A DNA stretch of 64,000 nt from Nepenthes gracilis (lineage: Eukaryota; Streptophyta; Magnoliopsida; Caryophyllales; Nepenthaceae). Under the pieces are notes generated by a model. That model had not been told where the DNA came from. It was given only the letters and a program-made list of their open reading frames with translations, and did no database searches. The position numbers and the translations under genes were made by a program. Shown in pieces: positions 11,936 to 25,910 of the stretch; the first letter of the stretch is position 1, and each line of letters opens with the position of its first letter. The stretch covers positions 14,678,830 through 14,742,829 of the forward strand of contig BSYO01000008.1 of the NCBI GenBank assembly GCA_033239525.1, read 5' to 3'.

Positions 11936-14300
11936 TGTGTTTAGGATCTCTGTTGTAACAGCTCAGAATGTGATCGAGCTGTTTTTTTCTTGAGATATTA
12001 ACGGGTTTGAGTTTTAGAGATGGGATTGGAGAGCTGTAGAATTTTTACTTAAATGGAAACCTTTGCATCAAGGCTTTCTTGACTTGTCTAATGCTGCAGT
12101 TATCCATATGATGATCATACTACAATGTGGAGTACTGTTTACCGTGATATCTATCGGTGTGGCTACCCCCATCAGACCAATCAAAATGCTCAATTGTTCA
12201 TACGCTACTGAAGTTTTATGTGTATTGCGGTCGAAACCACACAGAGTGCCATCCTGTTAGCACAACAAGAAGAGAGAACAATTATCAGATATTCCAGGTG
12301 CTTTTATAGGTATCTGCCCCACTACCGAAGTGGTGATATATTGAACTGAAACCGTTTTGTGCACATTGGATGGATTAATTGTTCATCGTGGGGGTGGATA
12401 CTATGATATATGGTTCTGAGCTTAGAATCGCAGGCTTTAAGAGGATTGCACTCCTATTTTTGTCTTTGTCAATTTAGAGAAGCAAAGAGGGCATGTGCAA
12501 ATACTGCTCTCTGCATCCCACAGAGTTGCATAGGAATGAGAAAATCTCGAGAGGTGCCACACTCCTTTATATATAGCTGGTGGATGGACCGTAAATAAAT
12601 TCTCTCTTTTATGATATTATTTGGTATGACAACTTATTTTTGAGGGATAGCTTGTACGCAGATATCGGCTCGGCTCTTCTGGTACACTATTAGGGCCACA
12701 TTCTGTGGACATGCGACACAAGAAAGGGTGTTATTATGGTCATATTCTAAGAGAAAATAATAGTTATCAGATCGCCAAATATCACTACCGGCACGTTATA
12801 TTCTTATACATGCATATGGAATAAAGGCAACTGCTCAGAAGACCCCGTGAACAAGTTTCTGAGCCTGTTATTCCTGTATGATTTATATGGCAAGTAAAAT
12901 GTGATGGGATAATGATATCACTATTCACGGTAGGCTCTCTATACTTATTTCCATGAGAAAAATAGATTTTGTGACCCCCGATAATGACACTGCATTGTTC
13001 TAAACTAATAAAATGGCAACCAATTCCCTGCATTTGCTGCAATTTACGTTTATTTATTTACAATCACATCCATCAGTTTACCAAAAGCTTTTCTTTACAC
13101 ATTCTTTATACACAAACTTCTCACCAATCACAAAAGTAGAAATCCATAAAACTAAGACGAAAGTCCGGCTCTTGGGTGTCACTATCAACAACCAAACATC
13201 CATCTAACCATCGCCATCAAACATTGCCAAGCCTGTAACCGGTAGGTGAGTTAATATCCCAACAAGTTATATCATGATCAAGGCACAACAGCAATGCCAT
13301 AATGGTATAAAAGCAATGCTTATAGTAAATGCACAGGATTTTGAATTATAGGCCTACGAATATCCCATTCAAGAGGCCGAATAGGAAGGTTGATAATATC
13401 TGTATATTGTGGCCCATAGAAATATGTTTCTGTTATAATTTATGTGTTGGCTAGTATGATCTTTATATAAAAATACAGATGGATGTATCACAGAAAATAT
13501 TAAATATATGTGCTTTATTAAATAAATCAATGGTTCAAAAGATACATATAAATCTATACATTTATAACATTTCCACAGTATAAGAAAGCAAGACATCTTT
13601 TTAAGGAAACAGAAATGTAATAAACATCATATACAAGCATAGGAAGCAAGTTTCCGAGAAAACTTACAGCAAATTCATCAACTCAACCAAAAAAGATGAA
13701 AATAGAAACCATGAAAATTACTAACCTTCCAGAAAGTTTCATGTTTGCATCGAAAGTTTTGTGATTTTCCTACTCCAAAAACCTCTTTGTCTCTCAGAAT
13801 TTGACTCTGATATGAAGAAGTGAAACACATTTACACACAGGACACGACGCAAACATCTTAAGCTACCATCTTAAGGCTTCTCATGCTCTCATGTGTCAAG
13901 TTAGGGTTGCTCAGAAACCCCAATTAAATCCACTAAGAAGTCTTATTATTACTTGATAATCCCAAAAAGACATGGCAAATTAGAAATCTAAATCATCTCA
14001 TGACTAAATTCTTTATTGGACACTCAGAGCTAAAATTCAGGCAAAACCATTTTGTCCGAGTGATGTTGGAATTGACCATGTGCGCGATCCACTTGAAAGT
14101 TATCGAAGATACTTCGTTGGAGCAAAACTCTTCCTCTACCCTACCTCGAGCGTAATTTAATCAAAATTCGGTGGAAAAAATTCAAGATCAATTTAGCTCA
14201 AAGAGGCTCGAGTATAGAATTACCTAGAGTTAGCCCCGGCAAACCTAAGGACGACGACGTATGATCGTTTTACCAATGATACATAAAAGTTTAAGATACA
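11936..14300. other. CCT2 3' UTR and 3' flank, no gene seen
   Basis: The CCT2 3' UTR begins at 11,936; its end cannot be fixed, and the clearest AATAAA-like words lie as far away as 12,593 and 12,821. The rest to about 14,300 has only short open frames on both strands with no recognisable domain. A more GC-rich patch at 14,040-14,270 resembles the edge of a repeat but could not be assigned. Confidence 0.5.
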
Positions 14301-16710
14301 TAAAATAATTAATAAAATTTATTTTTTAATAGCTAAATAATTCTTTTGGAGTCAATGGAATAAACTCTGAGTGAAAATATGTAATTTGAATAAATAAACT
14401 AAACTCTAATTTTTGCTTGAGTATGCTTCCATATCTTATATTAGAAGTACTATTTCTACTATTATAAATGTATCGAGATGGAGAATCCCTAGACAAGGAA
14501 GTGACTGAACATTTTGCTTAAGTTATTTGACTATCTTTGTATATTCATTTATCTATTAGATTGGATTTTTCTAAAACCTTTGATATAATGGTTCTCATAT
14601 TTGTCTTAGTTTTGCTATAAAGTCAGTTTAAAGTCAAGACAATCTAAAAACTTTTGGAGTTGATTTTTTTCTTTAATTTCATCAAGGAATTTGTTAGCAA
14701 AATATATATCTTGTTGAATAGGGGTTTTATATGTTGATATATATTAAATTTTAAAGATGTTACTTTAGTTTGAAATATTTTCTTACCCAGATCTATAAAA
14801 TATATATATACGTGCTTCTTTTCTTAATATTAAATTGATTGTTTATAGATTAAGGCCATTTACAATTCTTGAATTTCTCATGTTTTGACAGCGAGGATAA
14901 AAGGAAATAAAATTTATTCACTTAATACTTCGGTCGATAATTCTTCGGCTCTAGATGCAAATGGGTATATTTGTATGAAGAATGGATGTCAAGTATGATA
15001 TTTGGTTGTAAATCTTTGAATAAAATGAATGTTGAACTAAAGTAATGACTTTGATTGCATATGGCTGCTATTGTAAATGTAAAATTGGTATTGGTGTGTG
15101 CAATTTTTTCATGATCTTTTGATAATATTTTATTGGTATTGGTTCTTTTTGTAAACAATTCTGATCTGCTCCCATATTAAGGAGGGTAATAAATTTGTGA
15201 TAAAATTTATGATTTTATGGTTTACTACTAATGTAATTGGACATTGCTATTTTTAAAAATTTATCCTTGTAAATATTTATAAATATTGTTCTGCATTTTG
15301 TCTACATTGATCTTCTTGAATGATATGAGATGGTGTTTGAGAAGTGGAGGCAGTTAGTCTTGTGTCTAATTATAATTCAACAATCTTTCATTCTTAGATT
15401 TGGTTTTTTCTATTTTTTAATTTTTTGTTTAATTTCTTGTTGTAAGTCTCTAGTGGAAACTTATTTAAATAAAGATTAGGATGGATATTTTTTAAATATT
15501 TTTGTTAAATTAAATGGCTTTTTATTTTCATATTTTTATTTTCGATTTAGTAGACCTTTTAATTATAAATAAAACTATCTGTTAATATTTGAATATTTAA
15601 TTTTGTCTACGTTGTCTATAAAAAATTTATCCTTATCTCTAGTTCTTAACATATTGAGTTATTAAAATTTATAATCACATATGTTATACACCGTTTTGAT
15701 CATGTTCAGATTCTGAATATGAAAAACTACTAGATTCATTCTCTCGAACTTTAAAAATTTATTCTTCATCATTTTTAATTTGATATTCTGGTTCATCTAT
15801 ATTACTTAGTAATAAAGATGTTAGATTATTGTATATTTATTCATTTTCTTTGAATAATATATATATATATATATTAGTTTATATTAGTCAAATTTATAAC
15901 CAAACCGTTTATATTTTCATCATATAATTCCAAAATTAGATTTGTATTTTCTAGCTATTTGGTTTCTTGAATATAAACAAATTGAAACCTAACACTAGTA
16001 GATGACCTAGAGAAATCATACCATGTGGCTAAGGTATAATGTCTTGATGAAGTGAAACTTAATGATCTTAGAATAATGGTTGGCCTGATTTTAAATATAA
16101 TGTTACCATTAGGAGCTTCAATAATATCTAAAAACTTCCTCCTAGCTATATGTCTTAGTGGTTAAGTTATATAAATTTGCCATACATCTGGCAAAATAAT
16201 TTTATTCCACTTTGATAATTTTGGGTAAAAATAGTAGCAGGGTCTCCCTCTATTGTTGATACAATAGTTTCTCTTATTGGCATTTGAATTAAATATTTTA
16301 GATTAAACTGTATTGTTAATAATTAAAAATATGTTCTTTATAATATTATAAAACCTCTTCGGCCTTTCTATTGAGCAAGAACTAGAATATAGATATTTAA
16401 TACTAAAGAATTGGGTATAGTAGGATCTTTGAGATCTATTAAAAAAATTGGTATATAACTTAAATAAATTAGGCCATTACGTAAGTTAGATTGGCCATTA
16501 CAAAAGTTAGATTGAACTATGGCTAATATTGAATCTTTATATTTTAACAAAGTTTAAACCTTAAGATTTAGTAATGCTAGAATATCCATTCCTAATTTGA
16601 TTAAAAGTTCCGATTGTTATTTGAATTGAACAATAATGAATACAATTATAATCTTTTTGTTTAAACTTATCAATTGATAATAAAGATAGCAATTTTATTT
16701 CTTCATATTT
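14300..16710 (-). pseudogene. endogenous pararetrovirus relic (Caulimoviridae-like, movement-protein region)
   Basis: Read on the - strand from about 16,710 downward, broken frames show the pattern of the caulimovirid 30K-type movement protein: an IHY-type start of the core near 16,640, then the core near 16,380-16,460 with the sequence FLIDLKDP in the place where the family has a conserved LxDP after a P-x-F step, followed by a hydrophobic LVLNIYI strand. Past it (about 16,350 to 14,300) the frames continue with many stops and include an acidic Ser/Glu-rich stretch near 15,690-15,790, as in the coat-protein part of the polyprotein. Stops and frameshifts interrupt every block, so it is an inactive fossil. 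No protease, reverse transcriptase or RNase H was recognised. The limits are approximate, and a diverged unrelated repeat remains possible. Confidence 0.5.
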
Positions 16711-17060
16711 ATTTTTTATTAATATTATTTATTTATGATCTTTAATTGTTAAAGTAGTTTTGAAATCAAATGTTTAAATTATATATATATTTAATTTGTT
16801 GAGTAGGAATGGTGGTTTGTGGTTGTGATAGATCGTATTTTTTTATTAAAAATCTGGCAGAGTTTCACCTATAATACGGAAATCTGTCAATACAAAACCT
16901 GTACAATCTCTTGTACAAAATAAAATACATCCAATAATCCCTACATCCAACATCTTATAATCAACAACACACAAAATCACACAGAATTCAATTGTCACAT
17001 ATAAATTGTGGCTCAAACACTGTGTATCTAAGTACAACATTAGCCAAAGAGAGATATCAG
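16711..17060. other. gap between virus relic and LTR element, nothing recognised
   Basis: AT-rich DNA. The part 16,850-17,060 has a long open frame on the - strand without family likeness and is not shared with the other LTR of the neighbouring element. Confidence 0.4.
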
Positions 17061-19119
17061 TAGGTACCTGATACAAACCACAATAATTTATGAAAGTATA
17101 AATAAATCTAATTACAGCGAAATCTGAACAACTAGATCATTAACCTTATATACAATATACATTAATGAGTCTAATTGAAATATAAATATATACAATTCCC
17201 ATGATATAAATAAACTTATAATTTCTAAGTCTTCAACGTGATCTTCCAAAATCAAGCTTAGTCAACTTTCAATCTTTACATTGTCCCATCGGATATATCA
17301 AACCTGTGCTAAATTGGAGATGAGGAGAAGTAAGGGTGAATTAAAAGTTCAAAAAGTGTAATAAAATCAATATGGTAAGCAATCTAAGCAAAATAAAGTA
17401 GAAGTATAAATGAAATAAAGCAGAAGATAGAGATATCCGAGTGTAACGTGGATGCATAAATATAAGACGTGATCGAATATATTTTTGGAACACAATTAAC
17501 TTTTCACGTTTTATCATTTTTTTCTTTGAGGTGTAAATTATGCATAATTTTTTACGTTTACGGATCAAGACCAATAAACCTTATTAGCTAAAGGTACGGG
17601 AGAATAAAGAAAGGATTGTGTTAATCCACACATTCTAAATTGTCGGCTACATTTTAAGCCTGCAGCTATTCGACCATCATTTATCATATCGGCTGCATTT
17701 TAGGCCCGCAACTACTCAGTCATCATTTGTCTCCACACGTACCCTCCAGACTAAAGGGCAGTCCTTATCCTTTTACAGTAATATCTAAGGCTTACCAAGG
17801 TATCACCCGCTCCAATAAGTGGATAGGATATGAGGCCAGTGTAATCCTCATGTCTCTACTATGATACCCATATCATGCCAAGGGATATTACCCTTTGTAA
17901 CATAATCCATGGTCATAATTTTATGATTCCTTATTTATTTGAGGAAAGGTTTACCACAATTTTATTCACAATATTCTATCCGAGAATATAATTCGATCTC
18001 ATAACACATTGTGGACTTTCCTCCGAGCATATATACGTTATTATCTTTCTTTTAGACTTAAACCTTTTTACCGGTTAATTTGATGTATGGACACTATAAT
18101 TCATAGGAAAGATTAGAATTTATTACCACCATTAGTCAATTATCACTTTGGAGACCTCTGGAACATATTTTTTTAACAACTGACCACAAACCCATTTTTT
18201 CGGGCCTTACAATTAAATATATATAATTAGACATAACTTATAAAACAATTAATTATGATGGAAGTATACAAAATTCTCATGTGGCCTCGGGTGAACAGTA
18301 ACAGGGCCATTTTAGAGCGTCTGGACGTCATGAACGGGTCAATACTTATGAAATCGGACGCCCAGCTAAAACATATGCATAATTAGGACACGATAATTCA
18401 TAATTGAGGGTCAATTAAACATATAGTCGAAGGAAAATGGGAGAATTCCAAACTGGGCATGGGTTAGGGCTTGGTGAAGCCAAAATGAGCTAATTGGAAG
18501 GGGATTCGGACATCCAATGGGTAAATTAACAAATCCAAGACATAGGTAAATATATTTTCAAGCCAATTTATGTATAAATTTTATAATATATGCCTAAATG
18601 AGGTCCGGACGAAGGTCTAGGGTTTTGCAAATGAAAATCCATATAAAATTTTAAAATCAGATATCTAATCAATAAATTAACTTGTGTGGGATATGGGTAA
18701 TAATATTCTAGTTACAATTTATATAAAAATTCTAATAATTGGAGGCTGAAACCACCCGGACTTGGGGTTAGGGTTTATATGTAAAAATCGGTATAAATTT
18801 CTCAAATTCGGACTTGAAATTCATATATATGTATAATTAAACTATGGGGGTCACATATAAATGTATGGGTCGGGTATCGAGATAAAAATATCTGAAGAAA
18901 ATCGAACAAAAATAAAAAAAAAAGAATAGAAAAAAAGTGTATGGATACACTTGCGTTAACCCGATCTACCATTTCTCCGACTAGTTTGAGCTCGGAATCG
19001 GACACAAAGAGCTTCGTTTGTCCATTTCTCTCTCTTCTCTTTTCCTCTCTGTCTTTACCCGAAACCTTCTATTATTCCCCCCGTGAAACATTCTCCATTC
19101 GTTTTATTCTTCTGTTTTC

Positions 19120-19185
<66 letters not shown>

Positions 19186-19294
19186 ATACTTATTCATTTT
19201 TCTTTAAATCTCAAAATCTAAATCAATACTCGAGCGCATCCTGGACGCCAATCGAACAATTTTAAATATTCTCCAAAATATTCGGGATATTACA
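17061..19294 (-). repeat. 3' LTR of the 10.3-kb element
   Basis: This block aligns along its length with 23,964-27,359 once the nested insertion there is removed. Shared landmarks in order are the ccacaataattta phrase (17,076), the cgtgatcgaatatat area (17,468), the (ATT)n tract (19,120) and the terminal ATTACA (19,289-19,294). On the - strand it begins TGTAATATCC at 19,294. Confidence 0.8.
19120..19183. repeat. (ATT)n microsatellite in the LTR
   Basis: About 21 ATT units. The same tract lies at the same place in the partner LTR (27,111-27,171) and in the related LTR at 50,078, so it is an ancestral part of this LTR family rather than a local accident. Frame translations give poly-Ile, poly-Leu or poly-Tyr runs that are not genes. 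Confidence 0.95.
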
Positions 19295-22200
19295 TTCTCT
19301 TCACTTATAAAAATTTCATTCTTAAAATTTAACGAACATTAAAATTTAACAATAGGGGATAGTCCTTCTATATTTCACCTCCGTATTCCCAAATTACTTT
19401 CTTGGAGAGATAATTATTTCTAGCAAATCTTAATCATTCGAATCATCATGATCCTCAACGTCTAATACCTTTTATCTAAAATCGAGATGAAAACGTTATT
19501 ATAAGATAATTCTAATCTCCCACAATGGTTAAACCAGATCATAACCTACTTCCTCAATTATTGGTACCTAGGAGATATCATGATAATCTATCCAAATTCA
19601 AAGATAAGCCTAATTATTGACTAACCGTCTGATTTAATACAAATCTCAAAAGAACCAACAGGCTCTCACCTTGATACCTCTTATGCCTTGAGAAGGATCA
19701 TCCACTTAGAACATTAACCTCATTCTAAAATTCTGAGCCAAGGTCTCACATGCTTCTACTTCGCTACTCTGATTAACCATTTATCATGATACTAAGAATT
19801 CTCTTACAACTTATGACCACTAATTCAAATCAGACTCCTAGGTTTCCTTACAACTATAAATCTAAGAAAAATCCTAAGGATATCGACACATCTAAAGCAA
19901 AATTCAAAATCTTTAAATTATAATCAACCTAGGCAACACAATTGAAATAATCACCCAAAAACCTCGAACTTGGATACTAACCAACTTATCGTTTTGTTGG
20001 CATACCAACGAGCCAACCTATGCATTCCGGTCGTATCCCTCAAATTCATGATAGGTGGGCTGTCTTTGCCAACTTAAATCCACAATTATCCAAACATTCT
20101 TGCTATCCTAACATCCTTGAAACCGAGATAGTGAGTGCTTCTCATCTCATAACTCCATGACCTCAATACTTAGGAGGCCACTCTCCCTTTTGCTTAGATA
20201 TCGGGAACTTACTCGAGATTTATCATACCACATCCCCTCTGATGCACCGAGTTAATACCTAATCCAAAGAGTCCCGACATCTAATTATTGGCAATAATAT
20301 TCTTTTTGACTAATGATGCAGCTCCTAATCATAACTCCTTTAACAACCTCACTAATTCATGATATCACTTGATCAACCTTTCGCGACTGACATCAAAACC
20401 CACAATTATCCTCAAGCGAATATATCCGCTTATATTATTGCATGTTCATCTCTTCCTGTGAGACAACCTCTCGGTCCACAGGGTTCATTAGGCAATAACT
20501 ATCTCTATAAGCAACCCTATAAATCCATAAGGCAAGGACTTTAGTGGCTAACCCCAAACTATAGGTGAGATAATTATGGTCATAGGCTTTACATACTCTT
20601 AACCCAGGGCAACCACCCATACAAGTCAAGGGATATACAATCCTAGAGTTTCCTCGCAAGGATCACATTCTATCGTAACTTACTAGACCCATCAGGGGTC
20701 AACCCAAATAATAAGGTCAATGTCAAATCTTTATTTTCTTGAAGGCTACCCTCACATAACCCATTCCGACGGATACTGATTCGTCTCTAAGCCAAACGCC
20801 TCACGACGCTACAATCTTCAAGAAACACTTATCGGATTACCCTTTCGGATTCAGTTAGGCCCAAGAAAGCAACACACCTTCGAGACATCTATCAATCTTT
20901 CTCCAAATGAGCCATTGCTCTAAATTCTAAGGAGTCACATTCCCGCTATCGGAGAAACCATAGGGCCAACATAACACTTCTCCCAAACATACATCCCTTT
21001 TATAATTGGACACACGACTAACTGTCCTTCCCAATTTGACATGACCCTCAGATAGGGTTCTCACACCTTATCAACTCTAAGAATTCATCAACAAGGCTAT
21101 CCCAAAAGTACTAAAGTATCTCACGACAAAATACTTAGCCAATGCCTTATTGGTTCAATAGGAGTCCTCCGAATTGAGTGCCAATCCTGACACAACTCCA
21201 CAACAACCATCAATTTAACGATCAGAAAATGATTTGAGCCGATCATTTCCTCTAGAAAAGATCCTCAAACACTTACTCTATCCAAACACATTGGCGACCA
21301 CAAAACAACTCCCAAGTGTGGTCTTATATGATGACTAAACTTGGCACAAATCCTAATCAGAAGATATGCAAATGAAACAAGACAAATTTCGTCGCCACTC
21401 AAACAATGATACCTCATAATCAAACCTTTTCCCCCGATTACGAGGTGTCATATCCTTACAATCTTAGCTCACAGTACATGGCATCTTACTAATTAAATCA
21501 TCCTCAAAATCATATCAAACCTTAACACCACAGGGTAATTAAATTGTCCCAACCAATTATATCTACAGACCCGAGAAGATATTGTAGACCTCGGTACAAC
21601 CAGTATAAAGCCTACGATCCTCAGATAAATGAATAAGTTTAGGAAACACTTATCCCAAACTTACATCCCTTTTATAATTGGACACACGACTAACTGTCCT
21701 TCCCAATTTGACATGACCCTCAGATAGGGTTCTCACACCTTATCAACTCTAAGAATTCATCAACAAGGCTATCCCAAAAGTACTAAAGTATCTCACGACA
21801 AAATACTTAGCCAATGCCTTATTGGTTCAATAGGAGTCCTCCGAATTGAGTGCCAATCCTGATACAACTCCACAACAACCATCAATTTAACGATCAGAAA
21901 ATGATTTGAGCCGATCATTTCCTCTAGAAAAGATCCTCAAACACTTACTCTATCCAAACACATTGGCGACCACAAAACAACTCCCAAGTGTGGTCTTATA
22001 TGATGACTAAACTTGGCACAAATCCTAATCAGAAGATATGAAAATGAAACAATACAAATTTTGTCACCACTCAAACAATGATACCTCATATTCAAACCTT
22101 TTCCCCCGATCATGAGGTGTCATATCCTTACAATCTTAGCTCACACAAGCATGGCACCTTACTCACTAAATCATCCTCAAAATCATATCAAACCTTGACA

Positions 22201-23963
22201 CCACAGGGTAATTAAATTGTCCCAACCAATCATATCTACAGATCCGAGAAGATATTGTAGACCTCGATACAATCAATATAAAGCCTACGATCCTTAGATA
22301 AACAAATAAGTTTAGGAAATCCTTCTTCCAAACTTACGTCCCTTTTATAATCGGACATACGACTAACCGTCTTTCCCAATTTGACATGACCCTCAGATAG
22401 GGTTCTCACACCTTATTAACTCTAAGAATTCATCAACGAGGCTATCCCAAAAGTACTAAAGTATCTCACAACAAAATACTCAGTCAATGCCTTATTAGTT
22501 CAACAAGAGTCCTCCGAATTTAGTGCCAATCCTGATACAACTCCACAACAACCATCAATTTAACGATCAGAATATGATTTGAGCTGATCATTTCTTCTAT
22601 GAAACATCCTCAAACACTTACTCTATCCCAACACCTTGCGACCACAAAACAACTCTCAAGTGTGATCTTATATGATAACTAAATTTGGTACAAATCCTAA
22701 TCAGAAGATATGCAAACGAAACAATACAAGTTTCGTCGCCACTCAAACAATGATACCGCATATTCAAACTTTTTCCCCCGATTACGAGGTTTCATATCCT
22801 TACAATCTTAGCTCACACTAGCATGGCATCTTACTGACTAAATCATCCTCAAAATCATATCAAACCTTAACACCACAGGGTAATTAAAATGTCCCAACCA
22901 ATCATATCTACAGACCCGAGAAGATATTGTAGATCTCGATACAACTAGTATAAAGCCTACAATCTTTAGATAAATGAATAAGTTTAGGAAACACTAATAA
23001 AATATAGATTCTAGATCCCAAGGTAACACATATATTGAAATATCAATATCCAAAACCTCATCTCCTGCTACAATGGACAACACTTCTACACTTTGTACCA
23101 TCACCGCGAAACCTCGATCCACAGTGTTAGGCTCCTTAATTGTCCAACCCATGGAATAAGGGCAATCCCCATTCATGCGGTCGAACTATCCACACTTGAA
23201 ACCTACTCTAAAAAATCTTACTGAAATAAAACATTCATCCATAAAGTATCCATGAACATATCCGACGATATCTTTTTATCCTCGAGGCCCATGATTCTTT
23301 TCACGTCAACCGCCTTAGGTCAACTTTACCTCCTATTTTATATGAGTTAACATTACCTTATTTTCTTCTAAACATTGGATGATCGTAACATCATCTTAAT
23401 TCTCAGAACCCATATCCCATCCTCTATAGGATCCGAGCCACCTAAAAATTTAGGCACTTAAGTATCTTCAAATCGATTATAAATCGACATCATTGAATTC
23501 ATTAACATCAGAAATTAACTCCAATTTATACTAACCTCAAGCCATCAATCCCGCCTCATCCATCATACTTGATACATTAACCAAGTATTCCTTCTTAGCA
23601 AATTACTAACCTGAGGACCTCAACCCTAGAGCCGATCACCTAAACTTTGAACCAAAATCGATTAACCTAAGCCTCGAATCAATACCGATTAATTCAAGCA
23701 CCAAATCGGTACCAATCAGAATTAAACCTCAAGGTACCTCCCTATGATTTCTCTTCTTGACCTCGCGGTCGACTACTACCGCGAGTAAACCGTCATATAA
23801 GAACCAATGTTAATACCCTTCTGAAATAGAAACAATACCGGTTAGGCCACTTTTAGGACACTAACTAGGACGCATAAGTTAGGTAACCAAACTCGTTCTC
23901 TAATTCTAACTTAGTTCAAGCCTAAACTAACCAATTAGGATAACTAGAATTATCCAATCTAAT
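19295..23963 (-). other. non-coding internal region of the 10.3-kb element
   Basis: This 4.7-kb interval has no open frame over about 75 codons on either strand and no recognisable retroelement motif. Its 3' part (element orientation, about 19,295-20,970) is shared with 47,950-49,892 on the + strand, including the phrase tccctgatgggtc, showing that this non-coding sequence is a conserved component of the family. Its 5' part contains the 672-bp triplication and then unique DNA to the 5' LTR. Confidence 0.6.
20966..22995. repeat. 672-bp unit, three tandem copies
   Basis: The unit starting near aaacttacatcccttttat recurs with anchors at 21,001, 21,673 and 22,346, a spacing of 672-673 bp, and a partial fourth start (gtttaggaaacact) is seen at 22,983. 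Copies 1 and 2 are almost identical; copy 3 differs at many scattered positions. The unit contains no open reading frame. The pattern fits an old duplication followed by a recent second one through unequal exchange. Confidence 0.95.
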
Positions 23964-24936
23964 TAGGTACCTGGTACAAACCACAATAATTTATAAAAGT
24001 ATAAATAAATCTAATTACAGCAGAATCTGAAATATTAGATCATTAACCTCATGTACAATATACATTAATGAGTCTAATTGAAATATAAATATATACAATT
24101 CCCATGACATAAATAAAATTATAATTTCTAAGTCCTCGACGTGTTCTTCCAAATCCAAACTTAGTCAACTTTCAATCTTTACGTTGTCCCATCAGGATAT
24201 CAGACCTGTGCTAAATTAGAGATAATGAGAACTAAAGGTGAGTTAACAGTTCAACAAGTGTAATAAAAATAATACGGTGAGAAATCTAAGCAAAATAAAG
24301 CAGATGTATAAGTGAAATAAAGTAGAAGAGAGAGATATCCGAGTGTAATGAGAATGCATAAACATAAGACGTGATCGAGTATATTTTTGGAATACAATTA
24401 ACTTTTTACGTTTTATTATTCTTCTTTCTAGGGTGTAAATTATGCATAATTTCTTACGTTTGTGAATTGGATCCAATAAACTTTACTAGCTAAAGGTGCG
24501 GAAAAACAAAGAAAGGAATGTGTTAAGCTACACATTCTAAAGCATTGGCTACATTTTAGGCCTGCAACTACTCGGTTATCATTTATCATATCGGATGTAT
24601 TTTAGGCTTACAACTACTCAACCATCATCTATCTCCACATGTATCCCTGGGATCAAGGAACAGTCATCGTCCTTTCACAGTAATATCCTAAGGTTTATCA
24701 AGAATATCACTCGTTCTAATAAGCGCCGGGATATGCGGTCAGTGTAATCCTCGAATCTCTACCGTGATATTTATGTCATACTAAGGGATATTATCCTTCA
24801 CAATATAATCTATGGTCCTAGTTTAATGATTCATTATTCATTTGAGGAAAGGTCCACCATAATTCTATTCACAATATCTCCATCCAGGAAAATAATTCGA
24901 TCTCATAACACAATGTGGACTTCCCTTCAAACATAT

Positions 24937-25910
24937 TGTTATTCGTCTTATATATTGGCCTATTCCATGACTCCGTGGGCGCGTTCGATTATCTACGATA
25001 TCATTCTTGCTTGGACGATCTTCATTAGTTTCATGCCAGAAGACCATTATCGTCACCTCTTAACGTTCACGCCTCCCTATCATCCATTTTATCCCTTCTC
25101 GGGAGTGGCACCCGAGGCACCAACTAGGCCTGCTCTTCTACAACCAGGCACGTTTAACGAAATTGGGCACTTGAGGAGCGCCCGTGACGCGTTTTCCAGA
25201 GCAGTGCGCTTGAAGAGTTCCCATTTCGTGCTCAAGCACCAGGGTTCAATATCCCCTAACCCTACCCGACACTCGCCGCGCACTCGAGCAATGCTCAAGC
25301 GGTGCAGGCCCTCTATGTCTAGCGGTTCTATTATTTTTTGAATCCATTTGGGATCCTCTATATATAAGACACTTTCTTCTTCATCTTTAGGGTTTCTGAA
25401 AAAGAAAATTAAAACACAAAAGGCTATATTCATTATTTTGAGCAAAGAGTTTGTGCCCACCGGAGAAAGCTCCACTATTTACATGTATTAGCTTAACAAA
25501 ACTTTCTCATCCTCTCATATTATTGAACATACCGGAAGGCAATCGGTTCCGTTACCGCTGGTAAATCTAAGGAATTCTTTAGTAGGAATCACAAGATGGG
25601 AGTAAGTCGACTAGGTTAGTACGTTTGTACCACCCGATCTATAAATTGATTTTCATGATAGATTTCTTCTCTAGCTATTGAAGCTCGGAGGATTTTTCTC
25701 AATTACCGTGGGTATTGAGTTTTTTGCTCGTCATAAAAAATTATCTCTTTTATTATTACTTATTATCATATATTCTTTATATATATTGTTGTTGATATCT
25801 AGACGTAAATATTCATTACGTGTATTAAATATTTAATTTTGTATTACTTCCGCTAATCCTGTACGGGGTCGAAACGTTATTGTGTAATTTGGCACGAAAC
25901 GTCCTTTTCA
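24937..25910 (+). mobile_element. solo LTR (974 bp) nested in the 5' LTR
   Basis: The insert starts TGTTATTCGTC and ends CCTTTTCA and is bordered by a perfect 5-bp direct duplication CATAT (24,932-24,936 and 25,911-25,915). The undisturbed partner LTR has a single catatat at the homologous point (about 18,030). The insert has LTR anatomy on the + strand: a TATA box (ctatatataag, 25,358-25,368) about 420 bp in, a downstream leader-like stretch, and a TG...CA frame. No internal retroelement sequence is attached, so it is the product of LTR-LTR recombination. It is GC-richer than its host. The overlapping open frames here (24,826-25,341 + and 25,089-25,475 -) cross its borders or lack similarity and are not genes. 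Confidence 0.9.

Noticed and set aside
18941..19265. Open frames with long Ile, Leu or Tyr runs (also 26,894-27,275 and 49,965-50,234)
   Set aside because: They are translations of the (ATT)n-type microsatellites in LTRs.
20966..22995. CRISPR-like or satellite array
   Set aside because: The unit is 672 bp with only three copies, no spacers, in a plant retroelement.
24826..25341. 171-codon open frame on + strand
   Set aside because: It crosses the left border of the nested solo LTR (24,937), has no recognisable domain, and overlaps another frame on the - strand; it is an LTR artefact.
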